From Palaemon carinicauda (taxonomy: Eukaryota; Arthropoda; Malacostraca; Decapoda; Palaemonidae), in NCBI RefSeq assembly GCF_036898095.1, contig NC_090744.1, positions 92,496,631 through 92,560,630 of the forward strand: a stretch of DNA of 64,000 nt, read 5' to 3'. Shown one piece after another: positions 21,601 through 30,046 of this stretch; position 1 is the first letter of the stretch, and the number at the start of each line of letters is the position of its first letter. Both the position numbers and the translations under genes were made by a program. Under the pieces are notes generated by a model. That model had not been told where the DNA came from and did not search any database. It was given only the letters and a program-made list of their open reading frames with translations.

Positions 21601-23054
21601 GCACTTTTAAAAGAAAACAGTTGAACAATAAAGGAAAAGATTAGCGTGAGGTGAGAACTGTGATATAGGAGAGAAACAATAAATAAGGCCTCTTGTGAAT
21701 AAAGGGTTATGGTGAATGAAAATTTAAGTACTTGACATTGTCTTTTCAGTGTTCAGATTATTCAGATTTTTTTATATTTTTGTCTACATTGCACAAGGAT
21801 AGAATACATTTACAAGGATATTTTTATCTAGTTTCATTCCAAGATGGATTGTTGCAGGATGAAATAAGTTTTCAATGGTGTAGTTTTCCTGCAATTTAGT
21901 GATGCAAGGCTAATTTTTTCCAGGTAAATAATTGTAAAGTTTTGGAATTTTGTATCCTACAAAATGTATTTTTAGATTAGTTAAAATTACAATTTTAATT
22001 GAGTGCTAATTTTGTAATCAAACAATTTCTTAGTAATGTTTGCATTTGTTAATTTTATATTACAGGGATAATTATGGGTTTGTAACATTCAAGAACAAAG
22101 ATGAAGCCTATAATGCCGTGGAACATGGAAATGATGATCCTTCATACCCTCGCTATGATCTATGCTTTGGAGGACGAAGAGCTTTCTGTAGGGTTCAATA
22201 CTCAGATTTAGGTGAGTTTCTATATACTGTATAATTTTATTGCTGAAACATGTTAATAGGAAATCACCTCGAGTGAATTTTTTTTTTTTTTTTTTTGATT
22301 ACCGGTACTTTTCCTAATAAAGTTTCCTTCAACCCTTGTAACAGTTGCGGTGTCTACTCTTACTCTGCAGAAGTGTAAAAGAAACACTTTAAATTTAATA
22401 GATATCTGGAAAAATTTTCTTGAAATTTAATAAATATCGGGAAAACTTTTCTTGATGGATTTTTTTAAATATAAAAATTACTGTTGCTACAAATTACAAT
22501 GCTTTTAAAAAGTTTGTCAAAAACCAAGTTCTTTGTAGCAAAGAAGGGAAATTTTTACCAACATTTTGACTGAATGTGTTGAATAATTTTAGTAAGATTA
22601 TAAACCTATTATGTTGGCATAGGGTAGTGGGAAAACTATACATCAGACATGTGGTTTCTCCTGTCCCCTCACCTGAGGAATATAAATGATATAAAGAGGA
22701 GTTTAACAGTTGATTATTTATGTTTTAACTTATAAATCCATACAGGCATAAATCAAATTATAAAATTTTCATTATAAATATTTTTATTGCAGTAATAATC
22801 AATTAGTGGTCACAATGTGTTAGTCTTCAGTAAGCTCAAATGACATTTAGATGATTTTTTTACCTTATAAATACTTATCTGTTATGTAATTGGAATCAAT
22901 TTGTTCACTTGAATAGATATTACCTCTACTCTTCATTTTAACAGATGCGCAAGATGAAGGATCGTCATATCTTGGTGGCTCAATGGGTGGGGGTAGTTCT
23001 AATATTGATTTTGATTCTCTTCTCCGCGCTGCCATGAAGAGGAAGACACGATGA
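240..23054 (+). CDS. srl: PGC-1 family transcriptional coactivator (spargel/PPARGC1-like), 5'-partial, 12 exons
   Basis: Twelve exons with GT-AG borders and matching phases join to 1005 codons plus a TGA stop at 23052-23054: 240-302, 674-847, 1578-1872, 2088-2152, 2934-3168, 4360-4614, 12842-12975, 13801-15026, 15775-15940, 19303-19451, 22066-22211, 22945-23054. The start codon lies upstream of the window. Order of parts: acidic N-terminal region, LxxLL box (LDSLL, 4377-4391), DHDY (13831-13842), a Ser/Arg-rich stretch over two exons, an RRM with RNP2 VIYVGRI and RNP1 DNYGFVTF, and a DFDSLL tail near the C-terminus. This order and the RRM sequence are those of PGC-1 proteins, nuclear coactivators that dock on transcription factors and promote mitochondrial biogenesis genes. 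DHDY is the HCF-1 docking type motif and LxxLL the nuclear-receptor type. Arthropods normally have one member (spargel). Family assignment is firm; orthology and exon borders are inferred without transcripts. Confidence 0.9.
303..673 (+). other. Intron
   Basis: AT-rich intron with poly-T tracts, GTATAA donor and TTTAAG acceptor. No embedded feature seen. Confidence 0.6.
674..847 (+). CDS. srl: Spargel-like exon 2
   Basis: 174 nt, phase 0 at both ends. It encodes an acidic stretch (ASEEEDLVVDEEV) followed by a Ser/Thr/Pro/Cys-rich part. The donor is GTGAGT at 848. It lies in the predicted acidic activation region. Confidence 0.75.
848..1577 (+). other. Intron with purine-rich low-complexity tract
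   Basis: AT-rich. An A/G-rich tract at about 1155-1235 gives a spurious lysine-rich open frame. The acceptor is TTTCCAG at 1571-1577. No gene or mobile element recognised. Confidence 0.6.
1578..1872 (+). CDS. srl: Spargel-like exon 3
   Basis: 295 nt, entering in phase 0 and leaving one base over. It encodes a strongly acidic, Leu-containing region. Two overlapping donors exist (GTGGGT at 1869 and GTAGGT at 1873); only the second keeps frame with the next exon, so it was chosen. Confidence 0.8.
2088..2152 (+). CDS. srl: Spargel-like exon 4
   Basis: 65 nt, a small exon that completes a split glycine codon and encodes GGFRNVADLIGNKSP-type sequence. Acceptor TACAG at 2083-2087, donor GTGAGT at 2153. 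Phase fit on both sides is the main support. Confidence 0.65.
2153..2933 (+). other. Intron
   Basis: AT-rich intron with a long T run at about 2830-2849. Acceptor TTTGTCAG at 2926-2933. No embedded element recognised. Confidence 0.6.
2934..3168 (+). CDS. srl: Spargel-like exon 5
   Basis: 235 nt, entering in phase 0 and leaving one base. It encodes a mixed acidic and hydrophobic region with a Pro/Leu patch (VPLPQLP) and several Glu-rich stretches. Donor GTAATA at 3169. Confidence 0.8.
3549..3640. repeat. (TA)n microsatellite followed by (GT)n
   Basis: About 78 bp of uninterrupted TA dinucleotides followed by about 14 bp of GT dinucleotides. The open frames across it on both strands (Tyr-Ile repeats) are artefacts of the repeat. 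Confidence 0.97.
3836..4190 (+). mobile_element. RTE-like non-LTR element, 5'-truncated 3' end
   Basis: This stretch matches, with substitutions, the 3' end of the larger copy at 12340-12650. Shared landmarks in the same order: GGAATGGCGAGC, a GGCTGTGGCACCC block, the phrase around GAGTC(T/C)C(T/C)(T/C)GTCAGG, and a final GGGGG(T/A)AGT followed by a TATA-rich end. A 5'-truncated tail copy is the usual product of incomplete target-primed reverse transcription. Confidence 0.7.
4360..4614 (+). CDS. srl: Spargel-like exon 6 with LxxLL box
   Basis: 255 nt, completing a split codon and leaving one base. It encodes LEAGDLDSLLAQFE near its start; LDSLL at 4377-4391 fits the LxxLL nuclear-receptor interaction motif. 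A basic, Ser/Thr-rich part follows. Donor GTATGG at 4615. Confidence 0.85.
5040..6103 (+). mobile_element. RTE-like non-LTR element, 5' part (endonuclease)
   Basis: Frames at 5059-5259 and 5238-5537 give an APE-type endonuclease: a DLNARVG motif, then GERQVD, a KYKWVRV block and a final DYVLI. The middle to end (5780-6103) codes a Lys/Glu-rich linker ending in ETMKDGNGR. Frameshifts and stops show it is dead. The reading resumes at 11078 after element I. Confidence 0.75.
5059..5537 (+). pseudogene. APE-type endonuclease domain of RTE-like element, frameshifted
   Basis: Two overlapping frames (5059-5259, 5238-5537) together encode the C-terminal half of an exonuclease-endonuclease-phosphatase fold protein of the kind often misnamed craniofacial development protein 2-like. 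The N-terminal catalytic part is missing. DLNARVG carries the Asp and Asn expected in the GDxN-type motif, although MVDLNARVG replaces the usual glycine before Asp. Its role would have been target-site nicking. Confidence 0.65.
6104..7201 (+). pseudogene. Gag-like protein of DIRS-type element I
   Basis: The frame at 6362-7201 encodes 279 residues of the helical Gag-like region of crustacean DIRS elements, with AEILNQEKVTMCARQ, LLSGTRTIEFLAHQVSNLW and a C-terminal AERWRKSHQDFLLHRALTS. The preceding part (6104-6446) is in another frame. After the stop at 7199-7201 the basic KTTKTTTAAK-type tail is still recognisable. There is no intact start, so it is a remnant. Probable role: particle or RNA packaging. 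Confidence 0.65.
7405..9431 (+). pseudogene. RT-RNase H of DIRS-type element I, frameshifted
   Basis: RT motifs: FIVKKASGGWRPVIDLS and TLDLKDAYFQIPVHP at 7405-7896, an in-frame TAG at 7894-7896, then YLDDWLILA in a different frame (7946-8413). RNase H follows with LMLFSDASKKGWGAHV at 8395-8628, a stop near 8628, and FIPGKRNVLADNLSR in the frame ending 9431. After RNase H comes VDLFATALNF and a VYAFPAF segment, a conserved C-terminal extension of DIRS polyproteins. At least three lesions; inactive. Confidence 0.8.
9411..10275 (+). pseudogene. Tyrosine recombinase of DIRS-type element I
   Basis: The N-terminal core-binding part (RLSVSAVKGYRSAL, about 9435-9476) is followed by a stop and a VLRSLKRPPYEPLR block with another stop. 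The catalytic part at 9697-10275 is open: R in SAKRLSEL, then HDVR at about 10090-10101, and the nucleophile Tyr in TSHYLQDV. All catalytic residues are therefore visible, but the N-terminal half has stops. Such recombinases insert the circular DNA copy of DIRS elements. Confidence 0.8.
10800..11077. repeat. 3' inverted repeat structure of element I (terminus plus internal complementary copy)
   Basis: 10804-10862 and 11017-11076 are reverse complements over about 60 bp, around CAAATTCGTAGAT and TTTTTCCTAACTATACAAACC. By analogy with elements A-C the outer arm is the 3' terminus and the inner arm is part of the internal complementary region. The sequence just before the inner arm (about 10765-10803) should then be complementary to the missing 5' terminus. 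Confidence 0.7.
11078..12660 (+). mobile_element. RTE-like non-LTR element, 3' part (reverse transcriptase and tail)
   Basis: Continues the frame left at 6103 (MLSME) but then jumps to VPVDW..IVPLYK, so the N-terminal RT part was deleted. Recognisable RT pieces: AVSLLSVVGKVYD at 11180-11218, FMDLEKVYDRVDREV near 11360-11400, and a degraded QLLFSGDTVL at about 11657. Many stops. The 3' end (12340-12660) matches the truncated copy at 3836-4190 and runs into a TA-rich end. Confidence 0.75.
12842..12975 (+). CDS. srl: Spargel-like exon 7
   Basis: 134 nt, completing a split Ala codon and ending in phase 0. It encodes a basic, Lys/Arg/Ser-rich segment (STKRKSTQML near the start) that may act as a nuclear localisation signal; that role is inferred. 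Donor GTGAGT at 12976. Confidence 0.8.
12976..13800 (+). other. Intron with a short tandem duplication
   Basis: AT-rich. Two diverged copies of an about 50 bp unit lie at about 13268-13357, each containing CAGTACTGTAT and GAAAAGCATAATTT or a variant. Otherwise no feature. Acceptor TGTGTTTCAG ends at 13800. Confidence 0.6.
13801..15026 (+). CDS. srl: Spargel-like exon 8: DHDY motif and SR-rich region
   Basis: 1226 nt, the largest exon, phase 0 in and two bases out. Starts VTNDRVPPPLDHDYCYSP; DHDY at 13831-13842 is the HCF-1 docking type motif found in PGC-1 proteins. An acidic/Lys-rich middle follows, then a long Ser-Arg dipeptide region (from about 14740) with RSRSRSRSPRR. The SR region resembles those that link PGC-1 to RNA processing. 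The open frame runs past the donor (GTACGT at 15027) to 15231; the splice is preferred because it joins in frame to another SR-rich exon. Retention of the intron would give a shorter protein without the RRM. Confidence 0.9.
15027..15774 (+). other. Intron
   Basis: AT-rich with T runs. The first 205 bases keep the exon 8 frame open by chance. Acceptor TTTAATACAG ends at 15774. No element recognised. Confidence 0.6.
15775..15940 (+). CDS. srl: Spargel-like exon 9: end of SR-rich region
   Basis: 166 nt, completing a split Arg codon and ending in phase 0. Encodes SYSRRYSSNW, RRRRSRSWSRSSRYSR and SRSPSRRPLRPRIG, a second RS block just before the RRM. Donor GTATGT at 15941. Confidence 0.88.
16301..16585. 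mobile_element. piggyBac-type non-autonomous MITE with TTAA target duplications
   Basis: TTAA at 16297-16300 and 16586-16589 flank an element that begins CCCTTTTACCCCC and ends GGGGGTTAAAGGG, an imperfect inverted repeat. TTAA duplication with CCC/GGG ends is the hallmark of the piggyBac superfamily. The interior holds an exact 18 bp palindrome at 16361-16378 (GGACGTACCGGTACGTCC) and a near copy at 16318-16331. There is no coding, so it depended on a transposase elsewhere. Confidence 0.75.
17840..18170 (-). pseudogene. Possible DDE transposase remnant (piggyBac-like?), weak
   Basis: Read on the - strand, one frame gives TDVDPREFKVFFGILIMSAI, which resembles the EL-AF-GILI block near the N-terminus of piggyBac transposases, with two internal stops downstream. 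Only this short motif supports the call, and the rest does not match anything I recognise. It could be chance or another repeat. Confidence 0.25.
19303..19451 (+). CDS. srl: Spargel-like exon 10: RRM first half (RNP2)
   Basis: 149 nt, phase 0 in and two bases out. Encodes a basic lead (EDKDRVKQVEERR), RNP2 VIYVGRI at 19342-19362, then TTKAELRRRFQEFGTI, the first helix and second strand of the RRM. The ELRRRFQEFGTI pattern is typical of PGC-1 RRMs. Donor GTAAGT at 19452. Confidence 0.95.
20675..20945 (+). repeat. Dispersed repeat, copy 1
   Basis: Shares a series of blocks in the same order with 50138-50650: GCCAAC(A/G)AAGTTGGA, a TTATGTTTT block, GAAACTT(T/G)CAG(G/T)GATTAA, AGGTCA-rich sequence and GCTGCCATGGCA. 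I could not assign it to a transposon family. Both copies are rich in AGGTCA-like hexamers. Confidence 0.65.
20832..20844 (+). promoter_or_regulatory. Perfect DR1 (AGGTCA-A-AGGTCA) inside the dispersed repeat
   Basis: Two exact AGGTCA half-sites spaced by one base, the consensus for RXR heterodimers and HNF4-type receptors. It lies in a repeat within an intron, so it is more likely a by-product of the repeat than a selected element. Function is not shown. Confidence 0.3.
22066..22211 (+). CDS. srl: Spargel-like exon 11: RRM second half (RNP1)
   Basis: 146 nt, completing a split Gly codon and leaving one base. RNP1 DNYGFVTF at 22067-22090, then the helix NKDEAYNAVEHG and the FGGRRAFCR(V)QYSDL end that closes PGC-1 RRMs. 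Donor GTGAGT at 22212. Confidence 0.95.
22212..22944 (+). other. Intron
   Basis: AT-rich with a T run near 22280-22296 and a short imperfect duplication around 22385-22460. No element recognised. The acceptor TTTTAACAG ends at 22944. Confidence 0.6.
22945..23054 (+). CDS. srl: Spargel-like exon 12: C-terminus and stop
   Basis: 110 nt including the TGA at 23052-23054. Encodes a Gly/Ser-rich linker, then IDFDSLLRAAMKRKTR. The DFDSLL tail close to a basic end is the C-terminal signature of PGC-1 proteins and confirms the assignment and frame. Confidence 0.95.
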
Positions 23055-23786
23055 CCTACGGGGTGTATAGAAGTTTTCAATTTGGTAACCTTCAGCTGAC
23101 AAGCATTGTAAATAGGAAATTTTATATGTGAATTTATTAACCCCTTCCCTTCCCCCCTCTATGTTAAATTTGCTCATTTGTGTTTTTCTTGAGTCCCCAC
23201 ATTTATGTCATGATGAGCATCAAAATTTTTCAATTCAGGAAATTACAATGCTTTATAGGTTCACGATCAATGTGTATGTAAACTGTATATATTTAATAAC
23301 TAATTAAAACTTTCAAAGCATTGAATTAAAAAGGGGTATATGAGGAATCCAAAGCAATCTTGTATCAAAAGCTTTTAATTAGAGATCCTTTTTGTGGATC
23401 ACGTTACTGGCTTATTCTATTACAAGATATTATATATAATAAGCACAACAGATTTGATATATCTTTACAGTGTAGGTCTAAGTTTCATTTTAGGGTTAAC
23501 AGTGACAATTAGTTTTGATTAAGTTTCATTAAATGAAAGCACTGATAAGTTGAAAATGATAACTGTAGTGTGACCTACACCTCTGTAAGGTTATTTTTAA
23601 GAGTTGTGAATGTGATAAGTTGCATAGGGTATTTTATATTTGTAAATTATTTTTTTGTATTTTTCTTGTTAATGTATGTTGCCTTTCGATAGAGATGTCA
23701 AAATATGTATTTTTGCCAAAATAATGTTAATTTGTGTAATTAAATATTTCATTTCACAATAGACAAGAAGTAAAATGCATAATAAA
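23055..23786 (+). other. Probable 3' UTR with polyadenylation signal
   Basis: AT-rich, no open frame of note. AATAAA at 23781-23786 is the first canonical signal after the stop and is followed by a T-rich stretch. Other AATAAA sites lie further on (about 24192 and 26869), so the true end is uncertain. Confidence 0.5.
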
Positions 23787-26700
23787 ACAAGATAATTTTT
23801 TGCTGGCTATTTGAAAGTAGCAGTGTACAAGGGTTGCCAATTACATTTGTTCAAGATCATGAAGCTCTTCTTATTTGAATATAGTTTACTAAAAATAGGA
23901 CCCATAATGGTAACTTAGTAGTGCAGAGTGGGTTTACGACCTGTCTTTTCCGTCCAACCATCAAAACACTACATTTTGTATACCCATTCAAAACGTAATA
24001 ATGATGACTTGGAGGATTTAATATGTGAAGTAGGTAGAATAATCCCTGGGCAAACATTCATTTTGTGTAGTGCTGCAATATCGTATAACAGGAAAATTTT
24101 TATTTTTAAATATTTAAATGCATTCATAACCATTTGGCAGTGTATACAGTATTGAGAAAATTTTCTTTAGTAACTTGCCAGTGTTCTGAGGAATAAATGC
24201 ACCATGGCTTTTGCATATTAGAAGGGAAGGATAATTAATTGTTGATACATTGAATGTAATGATAATGTTATTCGTTTTTTTTTTTTTTTTCATTTCGAGA
24301 AATTTTTATTGCAATCTTGAATCCATTATGTATTTTATTTCTCTGGAAAAAAAAAATGGTTAACTTGATCATCTCTAAAAATAAGGCTTACATTAACACA
24401 GTAAAAGGGTCACTGACTAGCTTTTAATGGGTTGGAATTTTTGAGATTTCATTTTTTTTTTTTTTTTTTTTAATATTGTTACAGACTTGCATTTGAACCC
24501 CCCACCCCCAGTAGAGAACGACAAAATATGGTGCTTAATAGTAGTAGTGTGACCAAACCTTAGTTGTGCCATTCCCAATATTCTTGGAGGTAGTTTTCAG
24601 TAGTGTTTATGATGTCAACCATAGGCATCTGCATGTAAAATGTGTAAACTCTTAAACTTGAGCTGCATTGTTGCACTGTTAAAATAGTTTGAGATTTAAT
24701 GCAGTTATAATGATTTTGATGTACATGTTTATTAATGTAACAAAATATTTACTAAAAGACAATTTCAAGATAGATTCTGAAGGAAGTTTTGATATATTCC
24801 AGTGTTTGAAGACTTAAATTTTCTGAAGGAAGTGAATTTGGTGGAGGAGGAGCTATTTTTCCAAGCTCGGAAAGCTTCAGAAATGTGCTGATATTGCACA
24901 AGGGCACTTGTGGCCTGAAATCATTATAATCATTATAAAGACAAGATTTATAACTTTTACCTTAAAAATCAACCAGTACAGTATTTTATCAAGGCTTTCA
25001 TTCATAGGCAGTTATCTAATGAGTACTCAATCTACTATTATTTTTATAATTGTTGTTTTGCCAGTTTGAATGAAAGTGCCATGCCCCAACTTCATTTTAT
25101 AACTTAAAGCTCAGTTGAGCACGTATGTTCAACATAAGGTAAGGTAATCATAATCGAACCTTGAGCTCAGTAAACGATCTTGTGTTGAGAATCCTAACTC
25201 TGGTTGGTTATAATAACAAACATTTATCATGTTAGTCTCCCTCGAAAGTATTAATTGAATGTTAAATTGATTAAAATATCTGTTACTGTTATTGTTGATA
25301 TTTACTTTTTTGGGAATTTATGCTTCTTTATGAATACTAAGCAGCATTTAAAACTGGTCTTTTATACCATTTAGCAACTATTGATAACAAGGTCTGTTAC
25401 CAGTTTGGGACTTAATCTGTTAAGGTTTTTTTTTCTTTTTTTTAATTTAAAGAGATTGTTTGGACTGGCACATAAATCGTGTTAGCTTTAGCTATGTAAT
25501 ATATAGGAGTTATCTTTGGTTTTTATCTAGATTACAGAATATTTCAAGTTATAAATTTCAACAGTAATAGGTTAAGGATTATGTTTTAAGTCAAGGTTTT
25601 GTTTACATAATCATTTGTCTCATTATTACATATTCTACCTTTCATATAGTGTATTGGTTACTCCAATTGGTGAACTCAATTAAGCAGATCTTCAAGTTCA
25701 ACTGACAATTCCTATTTGTTTCCATACTTCTCTCAAGGAACAGGCTTTAAAGATGCTTGGTATTTTCTGTCGTTTCCCTAGAATTAGCAGCGTTACATGG
25801 CCCATCTTGGTCAGTGGCTGTGCCTCGACCTGCAGAAGGTGGACTTGTACGTCCCTTTCCTAGTTTTAACATGTCTATAATAGGGCGGACATATCACCTG
25901 GATCTGCAAAGTACATCTGGTTGTCGAGTCTTATAAAATGTATGAATTTAATTTTAAACCTTAATTTTGCTCTATTTTCATTACATATCAGTGCAAGCCT
26001 TTATAATAAGAGGGTTGGTGGCCTGCGCTTGTGTATTGTAATTTACCTCTCTCTAAAGTAACCGCTGTGTTTATTATTATAGCAGTGTAAATTGTAGTTG
26101 TAACTAGAAAAAGTATATATATATCTTATTCATTAATAGGAAGCTGTTTTAAAAAGGCTGTGCTCATATGGTTGACAGAGGAATATTTTGCTATGGGTAC
26201 TACCTGGCTAGTATTGAGGACTTGCCTGTGAGTGTGCGAGGTGTATTTATGTACATACATTTGTTGGTAGAGTCATCATGGGTAATCTATTAAGGCAAGT
26301 ATCATAATCCCCTACAGCTTTGTTATTCATGTCTTACCTTCAAGATTATCAGATAGCTTGTGTATAATGTCATTTGAAAGATGCCTATAGATGTAAATCT
26401 AGTGAGGAGAAACCATTAAAATTTCTGCCTTAATCTATTCAGCTCTGGTATTGCAGTTTTATGTGCATCTTTAATTGCTGTGAAAATCCCACTGATCATC
26501 AAGACGATCGGATCCCCCCATCACTCGCACTGTATTTCCTAAATGAACTTCTAATGTCAAGATTATCTTCAACATGTGTTATTTTAAAACTTAGGTCATT
26601 TATTGGAATGATACTACAGTGTCAAGATTATATACTTCAAGATTCCCACTCTTTAGGCAGAGCCTTGTGGTGGACGAATGCCATTTCTTTGGAAGATATG

Positions 26701-27404
26701 ACATTCCCAAATAACTTCTATGTTGTATATATATTTTTTATAAACTATAATTAATGGAATTCATAACTTTCAAAGGAATGCATTGTTCAGATTGCTTGGT
26801 TGTCTGATATTCTTTGCCCTTTTAATTCCTTCACATCTAAGTACATGAATTGGTGATATAAATATTATAAATAAAGTGGGAAGTGTGAATGTTAGTATGA
26901 TTACCCTCTTCTTAAAACTAGGACCCTTCCTCTACAAAGAATAGTATATTATGGGTGATGCAATGGTACTATATTTTTCACATTTCAAAGGTATCTGAAT
27001 ATGTATTTTCTTTTTATTAGAAATATGGAGAAAATCAGTATACAGAAGAAATTTTTGATACATATTTATGCTCATTAATGAAAGCATTGAAAATTACAAG
27101 ACGACAAAAAATAATTGGAAGGAAATAAAAAGATGAAAATTAAGCACAGGCATAAAAGATAAGGTTTTTAATTTTATCTTTAACATTGTCATTGGTTGAG
27201 GATCAACTGCCAACTTCATAAAATTCCAAGACAAAGGCTGCGAATAGAAAATTGTTCCAACGTCACTAGCCATTCCACTTCTACAACGGTTACAAGATTT
27301 AGGCCAATCATGATTTCCTACTAATTTATAGAACTACAGTATTGTCAGATCCGTAAATTATCTAATGTTGAAGATTTTTTTTTTTTTCCCTCCGTCTTTA
27401 TGTA
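23787..27404. other. AT-rich non-coding sequence, nothing identified
   Basis: 3.6 kb without recognisable gene or repeat structure apart from T runs (24276-24290, 24452-24471). The short open frames here (for example 26461-26754) have no recognisable domains and no splice context. It may be extended 3' UTR or intergenic sequence. Confidence 0.5.
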
Positions 27405-29475
27405 TAGTGTTCCTTCGAATAAAAATCTAGTCAACATAATTGATAGGCGTATCCCTTTGTGTGTGCTAAGGTACCGAGCGAAAGACAAACCATAGTTCAA
27501 TGATGATTGTACAGTTGACTTGCTTATTTGGAAAAGCAGGCAACCTATCATCTTTTTTGGGGGTAAAGATCAGATTTGGCTTGGAATAACCATACTCTGC
27601 TTGAGCTTTTGCTCAGTTTATGCTTCAACTGAAAAGGAATAAAATTCCACCATAAAAAAAAACCCTTAAATCTGTACTCTGGTGTAAATGCAACAAACAA
27701 TTCCTCCTTTAAACCAGATGGCCTTTTGGGTGATGTGTTTGTCAGTTAGCAGAATAATGAGAAACTTGATCTTCCTCATTCCTATTTTCCCGAGGCTAAA
27801 AACTAACTAGTTTAGCATTTTGATCTCATGAAATTAAGGCTCTCTGAATGGACTTTACATGCTTAAGGAGGTGTAGACCCTAGTGATATTTTTCTTTAAT
27901 TATTTTAAAGACCAGATTTCTTAGCTCCAAAGTTAAGTTATTTTGGCCAAGCTAGCAAGAAGAGGAGCTTTTAGCACTTGTTGGAGAATTGGTAATGTTA
28001 CTCCATTATGTAAATGTGTTTGTGGTGGCTCAAGTCCAACTGATTACCACCCAATTTAAATAACTACCATATCTAAAGTTTTTTAACATCTTTTGGCAAA
28101 ATGTCTAAATAGGTTTGCTGAAAGTAATCATCTGTTCCTTAGCAATTTGGCTTTCGTAAAGGCCTTGGAGCATGTGATACCCTTCTCACAATCTCCAATG
28201 CTATACAGAAATCCCCTGATTGTAGTCAGGAAGTTCATATGGATTGGCTTTGATTATAGTGCTGCCTTTGACCGTGTTAATCGTGAGGCCCTGGTTTTCA
28301 AACTCGAACAGTTGGGAGTGGGTGGGTCTTTTAGCATTATTGTTGAATTTTTAAGTAAAAGATTGCTAAGAGCTCTTGTTGGGCACCGTAGCGAGTATAG
28401 TAATGTGATATCTGGTGTTCCTCAGGGTAATGTTCTTGGCCCATTACTTTACATACTATATACACATGACAAGTGGTTTGGCATAGAAAACAAGCTTATT
28501 GCATATACAGATGATGCTCCACTCTTTGCATCAATTCCATCCCCTGAATGTAGGTCTGTGGTTGCTGAATCTCTTAATAGATATCTAGGTAAAATTAATG
28601 CATGGTGCAAATTATGGGGCATGAAGTTGAATCCTAAGTATGATTGTAAGTAGGTCAAGGAAAGTTGCTCCTCAACATCCAGATCTCAGCATTGATCATG
28701 TTCTTTCTTTGTACATGTATGACTTGAAGTTTTAGGGGTGATTCTAAACAGAAAGTTTATTTTTGAGAAGCACATTAGATCTGTCTATTCTTCAATTGCA
28801 CAAAAAAAGGGTTTATTGAGAGAGTTGTATGATTTTCAGTGACCAATCTATTCTGAAGTGTTTTCATTCTTTCATTCTACCTTGTTTTGAGTATTTTTCT
28901 CCTGTTTGGTCTTCGGCTGCTGATTCTCATCTTAATTTGTCGGACAGGAACTTACGGTCTATTAGATATCTTATTCCTGATCTCTGGCATCGTTGCTCAA
29001 TTAGATCCTTATGCGTGTTGCACAAAATTTTTCATAATTCTTACCATCCTTTACATTCAGATCTTCCCAGACAGTACCATCCTGTTCGTAATACTAGGTA
29101 CAGTATGTAGTTAATTCTAATAGTCAGGCCTTCTCCATCATGAGGCTCAATACTATACAATATTCTAGATTTATTCTAGCTGTGACCAAGTTGTGGAATG
29201 ATTTTCCTAATTGGGTAGTTGAATCGGTAAAACTTCAAGAATTCAAACTTGCAGCAAATGTATGAAAGATCAGTTTTCATGCTGTTACTGTTCTTAAAAT
29301 ATTTTAATTGTTCAGTACTTCTCATACAGTTTATTTCCATATTTCCTTTCCTCATAGGTCCATTTTCCCTTGTTGGAGCCCTTGGACTTATAGCATCCTG
29401 TTTTTCAAACTCGGGTTGTAGGTTAAATAGGAATCTGAATCCCGTAAAAAATAGTAAGAGTAATAATATTACTTG
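27405..29475 (+). mobile_element. CR1/L2-like non-LTR retrotransposon, decayed copy
   Basis: Collinear with the better copy at 34773-38048 in the opposite orientation. It begins in the endonuclease-RT linker (IIDRRIP and RYRAKDKPWF at about 27440-27490), passes through the RT (28093-28653) and the C-terminal region (28829-29110), and ends with the same 3' UTR phrase (CTTATAGCATC at about 29388) and an AATAAT-type tail. Many stops and frameshifts; 5'-truncated. Confidence 0.85.
28093..28653 (+). pseudogene. Reverse transcriptase fragment of CR1/L2-like copy
   Basis: 186 open codons: FDYSAAFDRVNREAL, SGVPQGNVLGPLLYILYTHD and the active-site region IAYTDDAPLF, where YADD has become YTDD. The N-terminal part is frameshifted (the stretch after the first 20 codons does not match the intact copy). 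It ends in a stop where the other copy reads LNPNKTQSM. Dead. Confidence 0.85.
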
Positions 29476-29511
29476 TTTTATGAATATGAAATGACAGCTA
29501 AATAGCAACTA

Positions 29512-29872
29512 AACGGATTTTGAGCAAAGCGAAAAATCTATTTTTGGGTGAGATAGCCATGTCGTCCTGATGGAAGTTCCTTCATTAGTAGCTTCCTAGG
29601 TTATATGTGACTACAGTGATATATCCCAGAGAATTTACCGAAGGTACCCAGAATTCTAACTCCTGGAGTGAATATCCCTTAAAATTCTAAGAAGGGATAT
29701 CGCATAAGGACGTAATGGCACACCTCATAGCAATCTGCACCCCAGATGATAGAGTTTACGTTCGAGGAGGTGTGGCAAAAATAAAAGGGGGGCCCTTCAA
29801 AGGCCATCCCCGTTCCCTACTACTATCGATAGTACAACAGCGCCATCCCTACGATAGTGGCCATTCCTTGTA
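29512..29872. repeat. Element A left (3') terminal inverted repeat
   Basis: From about 29557 it is complementary to 49755-50060. The outer 45 bp (AACGGATTTTGAGCAAAGCG and on to GGGTGAGATA) are absent from the right end and are instead mirrored in the internal complementary region. Confidence 0.9.
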
Positions 29873-29950
29873 GCATTGAGCATAAGCTGTTACAGATACA
29901 GTACTTACGGGAGGGAACTGAAGATCTCTTCTGCAGAAGAGATGGGTGGG

Positions 29951-30046
29951 TCCATCAGGACGACATGGCTATCTCACCCAAAAATAGATTTTTCGCTTCG
30001 CTCAAAATCCGTTTTTTGGGCTCAAGCCATGTCGTGCTGATGGAAG
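29951..30046. repeat. Element A internal complementary region (ICR)
   Basis: The first part (TCCATCAGGACG to AAAATCCG) is complementary to the left terminus, and the second part (TTTTTGGGCTCAAGCC to GATGGAAG) to the right terminus, in the order they would have in a circle. It carries GTCGTGCTG, the private variant of the A right end (CAGCACGAC). Confidence 0.9.

Larger units (their letters stand above)
19452..22065 (+). other. Intron with a dispersed repeat
   Basis: 2.6 kb, splitting the RRM. It contains a dispersed repeat at about 20675-20945 that is shared with 50138-50650. The rest is AT-rich with T runs; no coding found. Confidence 0.65.

Noticed and set aside
26461..26754. 97-codon open frame downstream of the PGC-1 gene
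   Set aside because: No recognisable domain or homologous text, in AT-rich sequence; chance is likely.
29512..30046. Stand-alone 535 bp MITE-like element with 64 bp inverted repeats (also at 40714-41281 and 51467-51998)
   Set aside because: The inverted repeats are the left terminus and ICR of DIRS elements A, B and C; matching right ends were found at 50073, 49472 and 59765.
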